Positions 18,762 through 29,300 of a stretch of DNA of 64,000 nucleotides are shown here, one piece after another. The stretch's first letter is position 1. Each line of letters starts with the position of its first letter. Position numbers and translations under genes: made by a program. The stretch comes from Symbiodinium sp. CCMP2592. Its lineage: Eukaryota > Sar > Dinophyceae > Suessiales > Symbiodiniaceae. The notes beneath the pieces were generated by a model that worked only from the letters and a program-made list of their open reading frames with translations, was not told the origin of the DNA and made no database searches. The stretch lies in NCBI GenBank assembly GCA_905221615.1, contig CAJNDT010004635.1:333769-397768 (forward strand), in the 5' to 3' direction.

Positions 18762-19613
18762 ATCGCGGTCCCAGGGCCGGAGGTTTTCCTCTGGATACTG
18801 TTCCCGATGCTTTCCCTTGTCCTTGCCTTTGTTTCGGCCTTTGCCGGCGGTGTAGTAGTAGTAGGAGTTGGAGTTCCAGCCTCCATGTTGCTCACCTCCG
18901 GTTCTTCCACGCCCTTTTGAAGGTCCCTTGGACGAAGAAGCGCTTTCACGTTCCTCTGCAGTAACAGGCGTGTCCAGGATGGATGTACCACCTGGAGGAA
19001 GATAGTCAGCGGCCGAAATGTGGTGTAGGGCTTCAGTACGCTTGGTCGTCGGGTTTTGCTGTCTCTCAGCCTTGGATCTGTTCAATCTGTCCATGAAATG
19101 CGCAGGAATTTGCACACTGTGGTCCACCAGCAAGCCGATGGTCTGGACTGACTGATCAGAATGAGTCAGCAGAATACCGACGGGGTCGATGTACAAGAAG
19201 TCCACTGGTCCAGTTGGCGTTGGTCGTAGCACTGAGAATTGTTGGTGTCCCGTCACCATTGGAATCACCTCGCACAGGACGTTCAGGCAACAAAAGTGCA
19301 TAGCCTTCACATCTTCATCCCTTTCGCTCTTCAGGTAAGTAGTAGGGTTGAAGTTGTCCCTGCCACTTCCCATCATGTTGGCTCCCCGTGTAAGCAACGA
19401 AAGCATCTGGTTCGTCCGAAAGCGCTTCAAGGTGTAAGTCCCGTTGGGATCATACTGCTTGAGGTTCTCAGGTTCCTTGGCAAAGCGAATGATCTCCTCA
19501 TCAGTCACATCCTTGCTCACACCCGTTTCCCTATCCACTGCCGCCAAAGACCCCCACTTTCCAAGCACATCATAGCGTTGGCCAAGTGCGAAACTTTCCC
19601 TCATCTGAAACAA
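18762..19613. repeat. Duplicated parent segment, copy 2
   Basis: Matches 8587-9438 over 852 bp without gaps. Here the reading frame continues uninterrupted past the TTGTT site used by the copia insertion in copy 1, so this copy shows the empty site. Confidence 0.85.
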
Positions 19614-22600
19614 CGGCATAGTCGCCCACTTTGCGAATCCTGACCAAGCCTTGTAGATGGATCTGCATACCACGTATGCCATGTACGAAAGAGCAGTCAT
19701 GTTCGCGTCAATGCAATGGGCATTTCGCTTTCCAGAATAGTAGGATGGCTGCATGGCGGTACGTGCAAGTTGTAGCTCAGGGTCGATGTTCAAAGACTGG
19801 CCGGTAACGAAGACAGGACGACGTTCCTGTGCAATTGCTTCTGGTACTGCGTCATCAAAGTCCTCTCCAGGCTCTATGTCCATTTCTTCATCAGGTTCCT
19901 GTTCTGGATCGTCCTCCGCGATGACAGATGGTTCTGGGATTTCTTCAGGTTCCGCAACGGTCTCTACCTCCATGGCTTCCTGCTCCTTTTCGGGCGCCTC
20001 AGGCACTGCGGCTGCTGCGGCTTCCATTGTCTGAGCAATGAAGTCACTGGGGATCTCCGTAGGAGTCTCCCGTTGTGGAGAACCTGGGTAATATCCGCTC
20101 GAAATGAACTGTGACCAGCAAGACGTGCATCGGGAGAAACATGCTGGAACGATGTTGTAGCATGCCGGGCATACCCTCATTCTCCGTCCATCCTCGTCTA
20201 TGCGTAGGTCTTCGGGTCGCCAATTCTTGATGACAAACTTGATTCCTTTGTCCATGTAGTGATGCCGAACCGTGTTCTCCCTGTGGGACTCCAGGACAGT
20301 CGTGAGGTCTCGAATGATCTGCTCCTTGCTTGTGTCGTGGGGTCCAGGAGGCATCTCGCAAAGCAATTCCATGATCTTGCTTGGCGTTCGGTATCTCTCG
20401 AAATCAGGAAGCAACGGTGATGCATTGTAGTCCAACACCAGCTCTTTCTCCAACCTTTCATCGTAGATCTTTTCCACCAGAGCGAAAGAGTGTGTATCTC
20501 GAGGATAAGGGACGCAAAACCATACCTCCTTGACGAAATGGAAAGGTATCGTTCGACCAACGATCATGATGCCGCTGTCTGTGATACGTCCATCTTCTCG
20601 TGCAAGATCTTGCGATGGGACATGAAGGACCGCCAATGGCATGTGCTTGGCGTCTCGTCCATGTACTCGCATCTTGGTCGTTGCGTTCCGGTGATCGAAC
20701 GGCGCAACCACCCCCCAATAGCTGTGGAGTCTGCCACCTTGGTTGCCTCGGAATTGGCGCCTATGGTCGAAGTCCCCGTCGGGGTCCTCCGAACCAGGCA
20801 TGATGCCTTGCGTGACAATGGAATCCAAGTTGCGGCATGCCGTAGCGTGGAACGCACCTCCAAGACGTTGCAAGGGGGTCATAGATGGAGATATTGCGAA
20901 CCTGTTCTTGTCCAACTGAAGCAAGTTGTTCTGGGGATCTGAGTGCGCAGAGTGACCACTCGTAGCCCGAACTGCCCATGGCTTCACCCAGCCGTTGCAT
21001 ATGTTCAGGTACCTCTGGCCATGCCGGCAATGATCGTTGTTCTGGATCTCCGTGTTCTGGTCCTGAACCGATACCAACCTGTTCGAACCTGCTGATCCAA
21101 GAACTTCCGTGCCGGGGTCCTTCACTCTCACACCCAGGAACTGCAACCGAATCTTGGCCTTGTTGCGTTTCGTGGCTGCAATCATGTTCCCCTGGAACAA
21201 TAGCTGACGTCTTTCATTGTACACTCTCTTCTTCTGTTGATCATCGGTCCTTGAGACCCCTTCGGTGATGCGTCTGCTTTCATGGGTCCATAGTGGCTCA
21301 TGCCTCACCAAGTCTTCGATCATCACCCATCCTCCTTCATCACATGTGATGACACTGTTGAATGCCACCTGGCACCTGTTGTCAAGCCATTCCGAGCCTG
21401 GGCGCCTGGCGATTCTGTGGCGCAAGTCAGATTGGATGCATGATAGCGCCCAATCCGCGTTCAGTCTGCGCTGACGGGTGATGTTGCGAAGGACAACTTC
21501 ATTCACGAGGTTCCACCGATTGTTGATGAAGCTTGCACCCTTGGTTGGGATCAGGTCGAGAATCCCGCACCGGATTGGCCTTCCGCCGCCGATGGATTCG
21601 TAGCCTGCATTGGTGTAACTATGAGTGGTATCATCGTAAGCAAAGCTAGGACGGTCTCCTCGTTGAGGTAGGCGTCGGTCGCGATGGTCCGAAAGCTGCT
21701 CAATGAGGTCCACCACTCGCTGGCTATTCTCTGGTCCCGATTCCTGCAGTGGTACGCCACAAGCATCATGTAGGCCCCGACGGTTCTCCACATCCGTGCA
21801 GAGATTGTGTTTGTTCGCATAACGGATCAAGACCACATCACCCCGTACGGCTTCGCCTCCGCGTCGCGGTCGGGCTTTGGCCTTGGGTCGTCGGTCCGAG
21901 GATGCAACACTCACATGATCGGTGGTGTCAACGTCCATTGGCTCAGCCTCTTGTGTAGGTACTCGACGTGGATATCGAAGAAGACTTTCTTTGATAATCT
22001 GGACGCCTCGAAGTACCAGATCCCGGGTTGCAGCATTTTCTGTGCAATTGGACAGAGTGTGTAGATCACTGCCACAAGCGACACAGAACGTGAGGCGGTC
22101 GCTTCCGACCGACATTTCGCCCTGAGCGAGTACTCCCACGTAGTCCTGAAGCTGCGCGACAAATCCTTCACGAATTGCATGCCTGGGATCAGGGCCTTCT
22201 GCACCTTGTTCTTCTTCGGGTTGCGCATCCACATCTACATCCTGTGCAGGTATTGGTGGAGCAACTGAGAACCCTGGATCGTCCGTGACGTTGTCAGCGG
22301 CCTGTGGCTCGTCGGTTCTCGCAATCTCTACAGGGTAGATATCACCATCGACGATCACTGTGAAATCAATCACGAGGTCAGCGGACATGTTGTTGACGAT
22401 CTCAGCGACTGCTTCATTCTTCTTGGGCGGTGTCCTTTTGCGCGGGGAGTCAACCGTGATCAGCTCGATAGCTTCGGCCGACGCGTAGCGGAAGAACGAT
22501 CTTTCGATTCCTCTCGCGCACGCATTTGCTCCCTCAAGGCCACCCCAATTCGGAAAATGACTTGGGTGTCTCATTGCAATTGTAAGAAGCCCGAGCGCCA

Positions 22601-24545
22601 GCTCCACTGTGTCACCCAGGAGCTCTTCCTTGGGCAAGACTGACCCTCGGTAGCATTCTTGGCGCTCTTCCGGAGTCAAAAGCATCCTCATGAAACCAGC
22701 ATAAGCGCAGTTCCCGGCATCGTAGTAGCAGATGTAGCATGTCTTGCCTTCGGAGTCGTACCCTCTGTCCCACGCCAACTGTTTGGCCTTTCCCCAGGCC
22801 GCGTACTCGATGGCCTGACTGGCTGTGATTCGGAGACCACCGTAGTGAGAAACCGTCTTGCCGATGTCTTCATAGACCATCTCTGCACAAACTTTGAGGA
22901 ATTCCTTGATGTCCACGCGAGGATCCACGAATTGAAGCCTCAGGTCATAAAGGTGCTTTGCGCAAGCCAAGGTGTACTTCTGGGACGTGATCAAGTCATT
23001 GAAGGAGCTGATTTGATGCTGCATCTTCAAGGCTGAAGTATGCGCGCACCCAATGCAGTGTCCAGGATAACCGTTTCCGGTCGGCTTGAAGAAGGCTTGT
23101 GCGTAGCACTCAGCCAACTTCATTGCTTCACATCCAGGGCAATAGAACGTTCTCCCTTTGACATAACCAGTGTTCAGGGTTGCATAGGTGTCGATCCTGA
23201 ACCAGTAGTGCCTGTTGTCGTAGTAGGCTTCGGGAACGGTCATGGCGATGTCAAAATCCTGCCAGGTGACTGTGGACGATTCAGCGACCGTGTCACCCTG
23301 GGCACCCGACCTGATCTGTTGCTGCTGTTCTCCCGTAAACCATGTCTGCGAAATCCTGGTGGACGTCTTGACTTCACTCTTGTCCTCCAAAATCTCGACA
23401 AGCGACGGGTGAGCGACTGAGTCGGCGCGGACAGTTTCGTCCCATGAGCGAACTTTCGATGCCTCAACAAAGCACGTGGATACCATCTTCTCGCAGAACA
23501 GCTGCTTCTCGTAGATAGCGAGGCCCAATTTGAACCTGACCCGCTTGTCCGGTGGTGGCACCTTTTCGACTGACAGTGTATGCACGCCTGACGACGCATG
23601 TTTCGCCTGGCTATACATTCTTGACCAAAACGAAGATCCATGAATCACCACGCATGCTCGGGCCCGCAACTCCAGTTCAATATACATTCCCAGCGCGTGG
23701 AAACCGTTGAACATAGAAGCTTTCTGTCGAAGGTAATTGCTGGCTGCTCCTACGAACCGTAAGGCATGATTGATGTTGACAATTGGAGGGCGCGTGGTAC
23801 GCTTCCCTGCCGCAATGATAGGGTCAACGTACGTGACCTTGAGCTGTCGCTGCAAGTCAGCACGAATCGCTGCTCCGTCTCCGACCTCACTCATCGGAAA
23901 TGATATGTTCTCGATGAGGATCGCTTGGAGAGACAGATGGTAGTGCAACGTGACGGTTGCAAGATGCTCTTCAGTCAAGCCATCCAATGTCTCATTCACA
24001 GATTCCAACGATCCCTTTGTGACTTGGAAGTTGTAGTTGGCACCTGCGGTGATCGACGGGCTCACAATGTAGATCTCACTCCATCCATGCATGACGAGAT
24101 TTTCTCTCACTGTATGCGTAGATCCTCTGGTCCTTGCGACCATGTCAAAGTCTTGGACGAGGATTGTGCATTGAGAGCGCATAGTCGCGGCATCAGGCTT
24201 GCCACCCATACCCAAACTATTGCGAAATCCGTTCAGCGTGTTCATGGTATTGATCCTTGCTTCTGCCGGAATTTCATCGTTGTCGACAAGATCGTTGTCT
24301 GCCTCGATCATCACTGCCGAGGTAAGCATTGGAGGAGAAGGAAGATGCACGAACGACACCAATGCCAATGCATGGTACAGCCGTGAATACATCCGTAACC
24401 ACATCTTCGTGCTCAGCTTCACGTAGACCTTCAGGTTGAGACCCTTGTCGTCACTTTGAGAAACGGAACGAATCCTTGCCAAGTAGGTCACCAGTCTTCT
24501 GACGTAATGCTGAATTGGTGTGGTCCCCACGTCGTGGTTGGCCAC
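18762..24545 (-). CDS. Accessory ORF of the giant element, main part, with Tpt1/KptA-like RNA 2'-phosphotransferase domain
   Basis: About 1,930 codons before the gap; one in-frame TAG (24558-24560) separates it from the upstream part. Residues about 1035-1335 match the Tpt1/KptA layout. There is a winged-helix lobe with Leu-Arg-His (DLRHRIARRPG, about 1041) and GGWVMIEDLVRH, then RATSGHS (about 1193, family R-A-x-Q-G-H-S), FHATACRNLDSIV (family H-G-T), an Arg-x-His step (GGRLHSYWG, about 1268), and a closing DSGIMIVGRTIP strand. Known Tpt1 enzymes move an RNA 2'-phosphate to NAD+. Cys clusters (CPGC...CIGC about 468-496; CVACGSDLHTLSNC about 821; CPACYNIVPACFSRCTSC about 1462) could bind zinc. 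The first 900 residues are unrecognised. Domain call from motifs only. Confidence 0.65.
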
Positions 24546-24557
24546 GAACTTTGGCGT

Positions 24558-25493
24558 CTAATCAATGGTAGGTGGGTACTCGTCTTGATCACGGGTCGTC
24601 GCCAGCAAGCTCGAGCGACAGCCCTTTTCATCGATGTTGACATAATGGTACCAACTTTCCTGAGCGCCAGCGGGGATTGGAGCTTCCTCCCATGTCGGTT
24701 GCGATGGTTCCTCTTCCGGTTGCGAAGGCGATGGTTGTGGAGGAGGTGCCGCAGAAGATGACGACGCCGATGCCGTTGCCTCGTCCGTCCTTGCCCTCTT
24801 TGGTCCGTGGCTAGGGGTGGCTCGAGGCTCCGCAGCGGATCCTTGCGATTGTCCCGGCGTTCTTCCATGCTCAGGGTGCACGATTCCTTCCGGTTCGAGG
24901 TTGCTTGCCGTAGGCATCGCAACTCTCCCCGTTGAGTATACCCAGCTAGGATGCCGTTGAAGATTGGGCGGAAATAGGCCATCATCTTGCATAAGCGGAC
25001 TTGGTGACCCCATCTGTTGGAATTCTGCTTCCCATATGCTCAACGTGGCGCGTTTGGTAGAGCAGTCGACCACATACCCAGATTCAACTCCGCACTGATT
25101 CCAGGTGTAGCTACGGAACGCATCCGGCAATTGGAAGCCGTTCCTGTCCTGATCTGCACATACAGCATCCACATGGTGCTTGAGGAAAGAATACGTGGGG
25201 TAGTCGGAATCAGGGAGCACATCGTTGGACCATCTGTAATGCGGGTGTCCAGTTTCTGGATCAACCCATGATACGTAGGAATGAAGCACGTGGAGACAGA
25301 CACTGAACGCCTGGAGCGAGTTCATCGCAAAGGCGAGCGGATGTCCCATGCCTTGAGGCATTGTGTGCGCATCATCAAAGCCAGCTGGTGAACGTTGAGT
25401 GGCGTAGCGCCATCGTTGCTCGCTGCACATTCCTGGTTGTAGGTCCGTAGTCCATACCCAGTGTGTTTTGCGAACATGTACATCAGCTTGCAC
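24558..25493 (-). CDS. Accessory ORF of the giant element, middle part (unknown)
   Basis: 311 codons in the same frame as the Tpt1-like ORF downstream, separated from it by one TAG at 24558-24560. The first roughly 55 codons (overlapping the preceding ORF) are probably out of frame. The credible part starts near GFDDAHTMPQGMGHPLAF (about 25390). It continues as a mixed globular region with many Trp/Tyr, then a Pro/Ser/Ala/Gln-rich linker (about residues 200-260) and ends in YPPTID. I recognise no family. Most likely one continuous protein with its neighbours, broken by a frameshift upstream and a nonsense codon downstream. Confidence 0.5.
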   Translation of the reverse strand: MQADVHVRKTHWVWTTDLQPGMCSEQRWRYATQRSPAGFDDAHTMPQGMGHPLAFAMNSLQAFSVCLHVLHSYVSWVDPETGHPHYRWSNDVLPDSDYPTYSFLKHHVDAVCADQDRNGFQLPDAFRSYTWNQCGVESGYVVDCSTKRATLSIWEAEFQQMGSPSPLMQDDGLFPPNLQRHPSWVYSTGRVAMPTASNLEPEGIVHPEHGRTPGQSQGSAAEPRATPSHGPKRARTDEATASASSSSAAPPPQPSPSQPEEEPSQPTWEEAPIPAGAQESWYHYVNIDEKGCRSSLLATTRDQDEYPPTID

Positions 25494-26227
25494 ACCCTAC
25501 ATAACGTAGGCTCCGCCAACAGGTCTGACTGGTCAGGTGCTCTACCCGACATAGGCAACTTGTGGTAGTAGTCCTGATTCACCGTATACCATTGTTGAAT
25601 TCTCGTGTCTGTCACAGTCTGGTAGGGCGTCTCCACGGAGTTGATGAGAACGGCGAGGGTGTAGTACCCGTCCGCACTGACGATGTTCCTTGTTGCAGTG
25701 TTCAAGTCGAACCGAACTTGCTTTCGTTCTTGTTCCAGTTCAACCACAGCCAATTTTGCATCATCGCGGATCACTTCCTCATCCACCATAAACCTGGTGA
25801 TGGCATTGAACTTCCCCTCGTAGTCAGCAACAATGTGTTTGAGACCTCCACCAAACTTAATGACCATGGCGAGTATCTCCCCATAGGGTTTGTCCATGTA
25901 CTCCTCAGGGGCAGCAAATAAGCAAGCTTTGAGGATTTCTCGGACTCGAATGGAAAGATCCCCTCCTGGCGCCAGATTTGCACACGTGAACAGCAAGACC
26001 AACGGAGGTGCTTTGAACGCTGCCCATGTGCGAATGAGATCATTGTCGACCACTTTGTCTTTCGTAATCTTCGGCGGGAGCGAGACGCTCTGCGACGGCT
26101 CCCCAGAATACATCTCCAGGAACTTGTGGAACTTCAGAAACGTTCGCATCATCCCACCAGACGGGAAAACTTCTTCGTGGTCCACTCCTTCGAAGGCCAG
26201 ATCGTAGGCATTGTAGCTTTCAGCCAT
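25322..26227 (-). CDS. Accessory ORF of the giant element, N-terminal part (unknown)
   Basis: Starts at a real ATG (26225-26227) in a good context (GCCATGG), 112 bp after the pol stop, so the accessory protein looks like a separate cistron and not part of Gag-Pol. The 301 codons include a helical region (about residues 130-190, FMVDEEVIRDDAKLAVVELEQ) and CRVCKLMYMFAKHTGYG near 240. The frame probably shifts into the next ORF near 25390, where GATPLNVHQLA meets GFDDAHTMPQG. No family recognised. A dinoflagellate could express a downstream cistron by spliced-leader trans-splicing; I see no decisive acceptor. Confidence 0.5.
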   Translation of the reverse strand: MAESYNAYDLAFEGVDHEEVFPSGGMMRTFLKFHKFLEMYSGEPSQSVSLPPKITKDKVVDNDLIRTWAAFKAPPLVLLFTCANLAPGGDLSIRVREILKACLFAAPEEYMDKPYGEILAMVIKFGGGLKHIVADYEGKFNAITRFMVDEEVIRDDAKLAVVELEQERKQVRFDLNTATRNIVSADGYYTLAVLINSVETPYQTVTDTRIQQWYTVNQDYYHKLPMSGRAPDQSDLLAEPTLCRVCKLMYMFAKHTGYGLRTYNQECAASNDGATPLNVHQLALMMRTQCLKAWDIRSPLR

Positions 26228-26339
26228 GGCTCGGGTTTCGGTCCTTCCTCCGTAGGAGGGAAGTCCCTACACCCTACTCGACTTCACGGTTCCGGGTTCT
26301 CCGTAAGAGGCACCCTTCCCCGATCCGTCTGGGCAGACC

Positions 26340-29300
26340 TTAGTTGTTCCTTAGTTGGGGCTGTCTAATAGCCCCTTCATCAGCGTCTACACACTGATGT
26401 TGCTGCCATGCAATGTCCTCAGATTCATGTGCAACATGACTGACATTGACATGAGCTCGAACAAGGCTGCGAACATTCCTCGCAATTGACCGCCATGAGA
26501 CACCAATGCGCTGCGACAAACTGCTCATCGAATCATGGTCCAAGCAATCATCCGGTCTCATCCCCAAACGATCCGCTTCAGGCATGTTAGAGAACATGAT
26601 CCTGCGTCCACCACCATAGCCACCAGCACCAACATGATCATAAACCTTAACCTTCGTCACCTTGCCACTTGAAACAAGAGCATGCAACTCTGGCCAAGAC
26701 CAACATGAACATGAAGAAGGCATGTCAAGCGAAAAATAGACGTCGGAAAATTCCGCACACTTCTTCAGCAGGCGTTTGAGAGATTTCAAGACACTTCTGA
26801 AAACCTTGTACTTTCCACCAGAACGTTTTTCACCCCCCACGCAAGCCCCTTCACTACTTCCAGGACCAACACCTGATCGCAAAAGCGATGCCACGAATAG
26901 CACAGGTGTGCGCAGGTCATTCCGGCACGAATCCTTCATTGCACCGATAAGGCTGTCCTCATCGGCCTTAGAGCCAATTAGCTTCTTGCAAGTTATGCGA
27001 GCGCATCCCTTAGTGGACTTAGGCACGGCGTAGCCATTGCCCAAGCCACAGAGGTCAACAATCATGCGGTCAGGCTTTCGTCCACCAGCCTTCGACGGCA
27101 TTGCTACCAATCTCCCATCGCCCGTTGCCTGAAAATTCAAGGCCTTAAGCAATCTCCTGGAGATTTGGATAGTCAACTCGCATTTATCAGATCGATCCTT
27201 AGCGTCCGAATCGGTCATGTGCAAATGTTTGGACGAGCACACGTCAGACGACTTAGGATGCAACGCGACGTTTGCGGCAATGTACTCCCATTCATCCTTG
27301 CAGTAGCCGAGCTCAACGGCAGTTCCGGGAGATACAGGATCCCGAAAGGTATAACGTTGCCCGTGAGTGCATCCTTGGATCTTGATGCTCTTCCACATGG
27401 CATCTTCCTGAAGTCCCTTATACTGCTTGGTTTCTTGGACTGGTACTCGAGGAGGCACTTCGATGATGATTTGGAACCCCCATGATGCCGCTCTGCGCGC
27501 AATTCTTTGGACGACCTCCCCCCATGGGTAGTCTGTCCGCAATTTGCCTTTTTCGGGGTTGTCAGCGATTTTCCGACTCAGCCACGAATTCTTGCCCAAC
27601 ACCCCTGCACCAACGAAGATTACGGAGTTAGGGTTGTCTTTTCTTGCTTGCACCACATCAAAGATGTAGGCGCACATGGCGTCGTCGACTTCTCGCCCCA
27701 TACTCAGAACATTCACTTGCAGCCCGGGGTCGTAGTGAGAATCGGGAGCATGCTGGGCGATGCAATCCCTGCCTGGAGCATACTCATTCCACCAGTTCTC
27801 CTCATCGACTCCTATCAGTGTCCATAGCGTCACCGCCTTTGGAGCATCTTTGATAGTGATACGGTACTTCCACCGGCTGTAAGGGTTCTTGTAAGCATGG
27901 ACCAACCTTCCATCGTGGTCGAGAAATTGGATCACCAGACCCTCCTTGGGCTTGTTTTCGGCGAAATTGACCACGTGAGGCACAATTGCTCCATCATATC
28001 CTTGATATTCCCTTTTCTGTTCCGCCGCATCATGCCATACATCTTCGTACACCGACGACCATTGGTCATAACCAAATTGAGAGGCTTGACTTTTGGACTG
28101 GCCGTTAAAACAAAATCCCTGGTGCAATGTAAAGCCCTGGTACCCCCCATGGATGGCACGCGCCAGTGTGACAACCACCGCTCGCCATCTGGCGGGCAGG
28201 GCGCGCACATAAGACTGGCCTAGAGGCGGTTCAGGAGGAGGCAAAAACGGCGGCGCAAGGACGTCCGCAATGGCGGCGGGGCGCAAATGTCCCCGTACCG
28301 GATGGTACTGAAACACAGCACGCTCCACATAGCGGTCGAACTTGCCCGGTGTGTCAAGGATAGCAGCACGGTCCTCCAGCTGATGCCACTGCCCTTCACG
28401 AAGAATCCAAGTCGACCGAAGGTACCGACCAGGCGGCAACGCGGAAGGCGGCCCCCGCAACATGCGCGGGAACTTGACAACCAGGATGGGGTCCACACTG
28501 TCATGTTCTTGCAAGCCTTCCTTACTCGACAATCCAGCGCGATACAACACCTGAGGGAGGATCGGCGTCTGCGTGTAAGGACAACAAGGCACCTCGCTCT
28601 TGAACGAGTAGTGCTGCTGACCCTTCTCATCCGTGCTTTGGGTATGAGTAGGCCGCATCAGATCCATAATCTCTTGGGAGCCGATGAGATCCGGCGGAAA
28701 GATGTTGATGAGCTGACACGCATGTGTCCAGGACACGGAATCCTTGAACGACCTGGTGTGTATGTCCGCTGACATCTTGGCAGTGACCTCATAGGCAAGA
28801 GAAACGTAACCTTCCTGAAAGATAGAATGCATCCAGCCAATGCAGATACCGTGGGTACGTTCCAAGTGACGCATAGTCGGATTCTTGCCCGTGCGAATCA
28901 CCCCGATCATGGTCTGGTTGTCGTCGTAGAAGACGAAGTTGGGGTCTTGCCCCCCAAGCTGCTGCCACAACGTGATAGCAGGGAATCCAAGACGTGACAT
29001 GGCAAAGTCGGCCGCGACAATCTCGGCCTCAGGTGTGGAATGACTCAAGCATCCCTGCCTTTTGCTAAGTCCCGCCAAGGGAAATCTTGTGTGAGAACCT
29101 TGAATGTGCAAATGAGCACCGGAGGTAGATTTCAAACTTTCTCCACAACATGCATAGTCCGCATCTGCAAACAGCCCGATGGACGAGTCCTCCAAGGAGT
29201 TCCCGACCCATCCAATCATCATGTGATGTTTGGACTGGTGCACATAGGCCATGAGATGATGAAGAAGCGCATCCTCCTTCTTGGTCCATTTCGTGATCTT

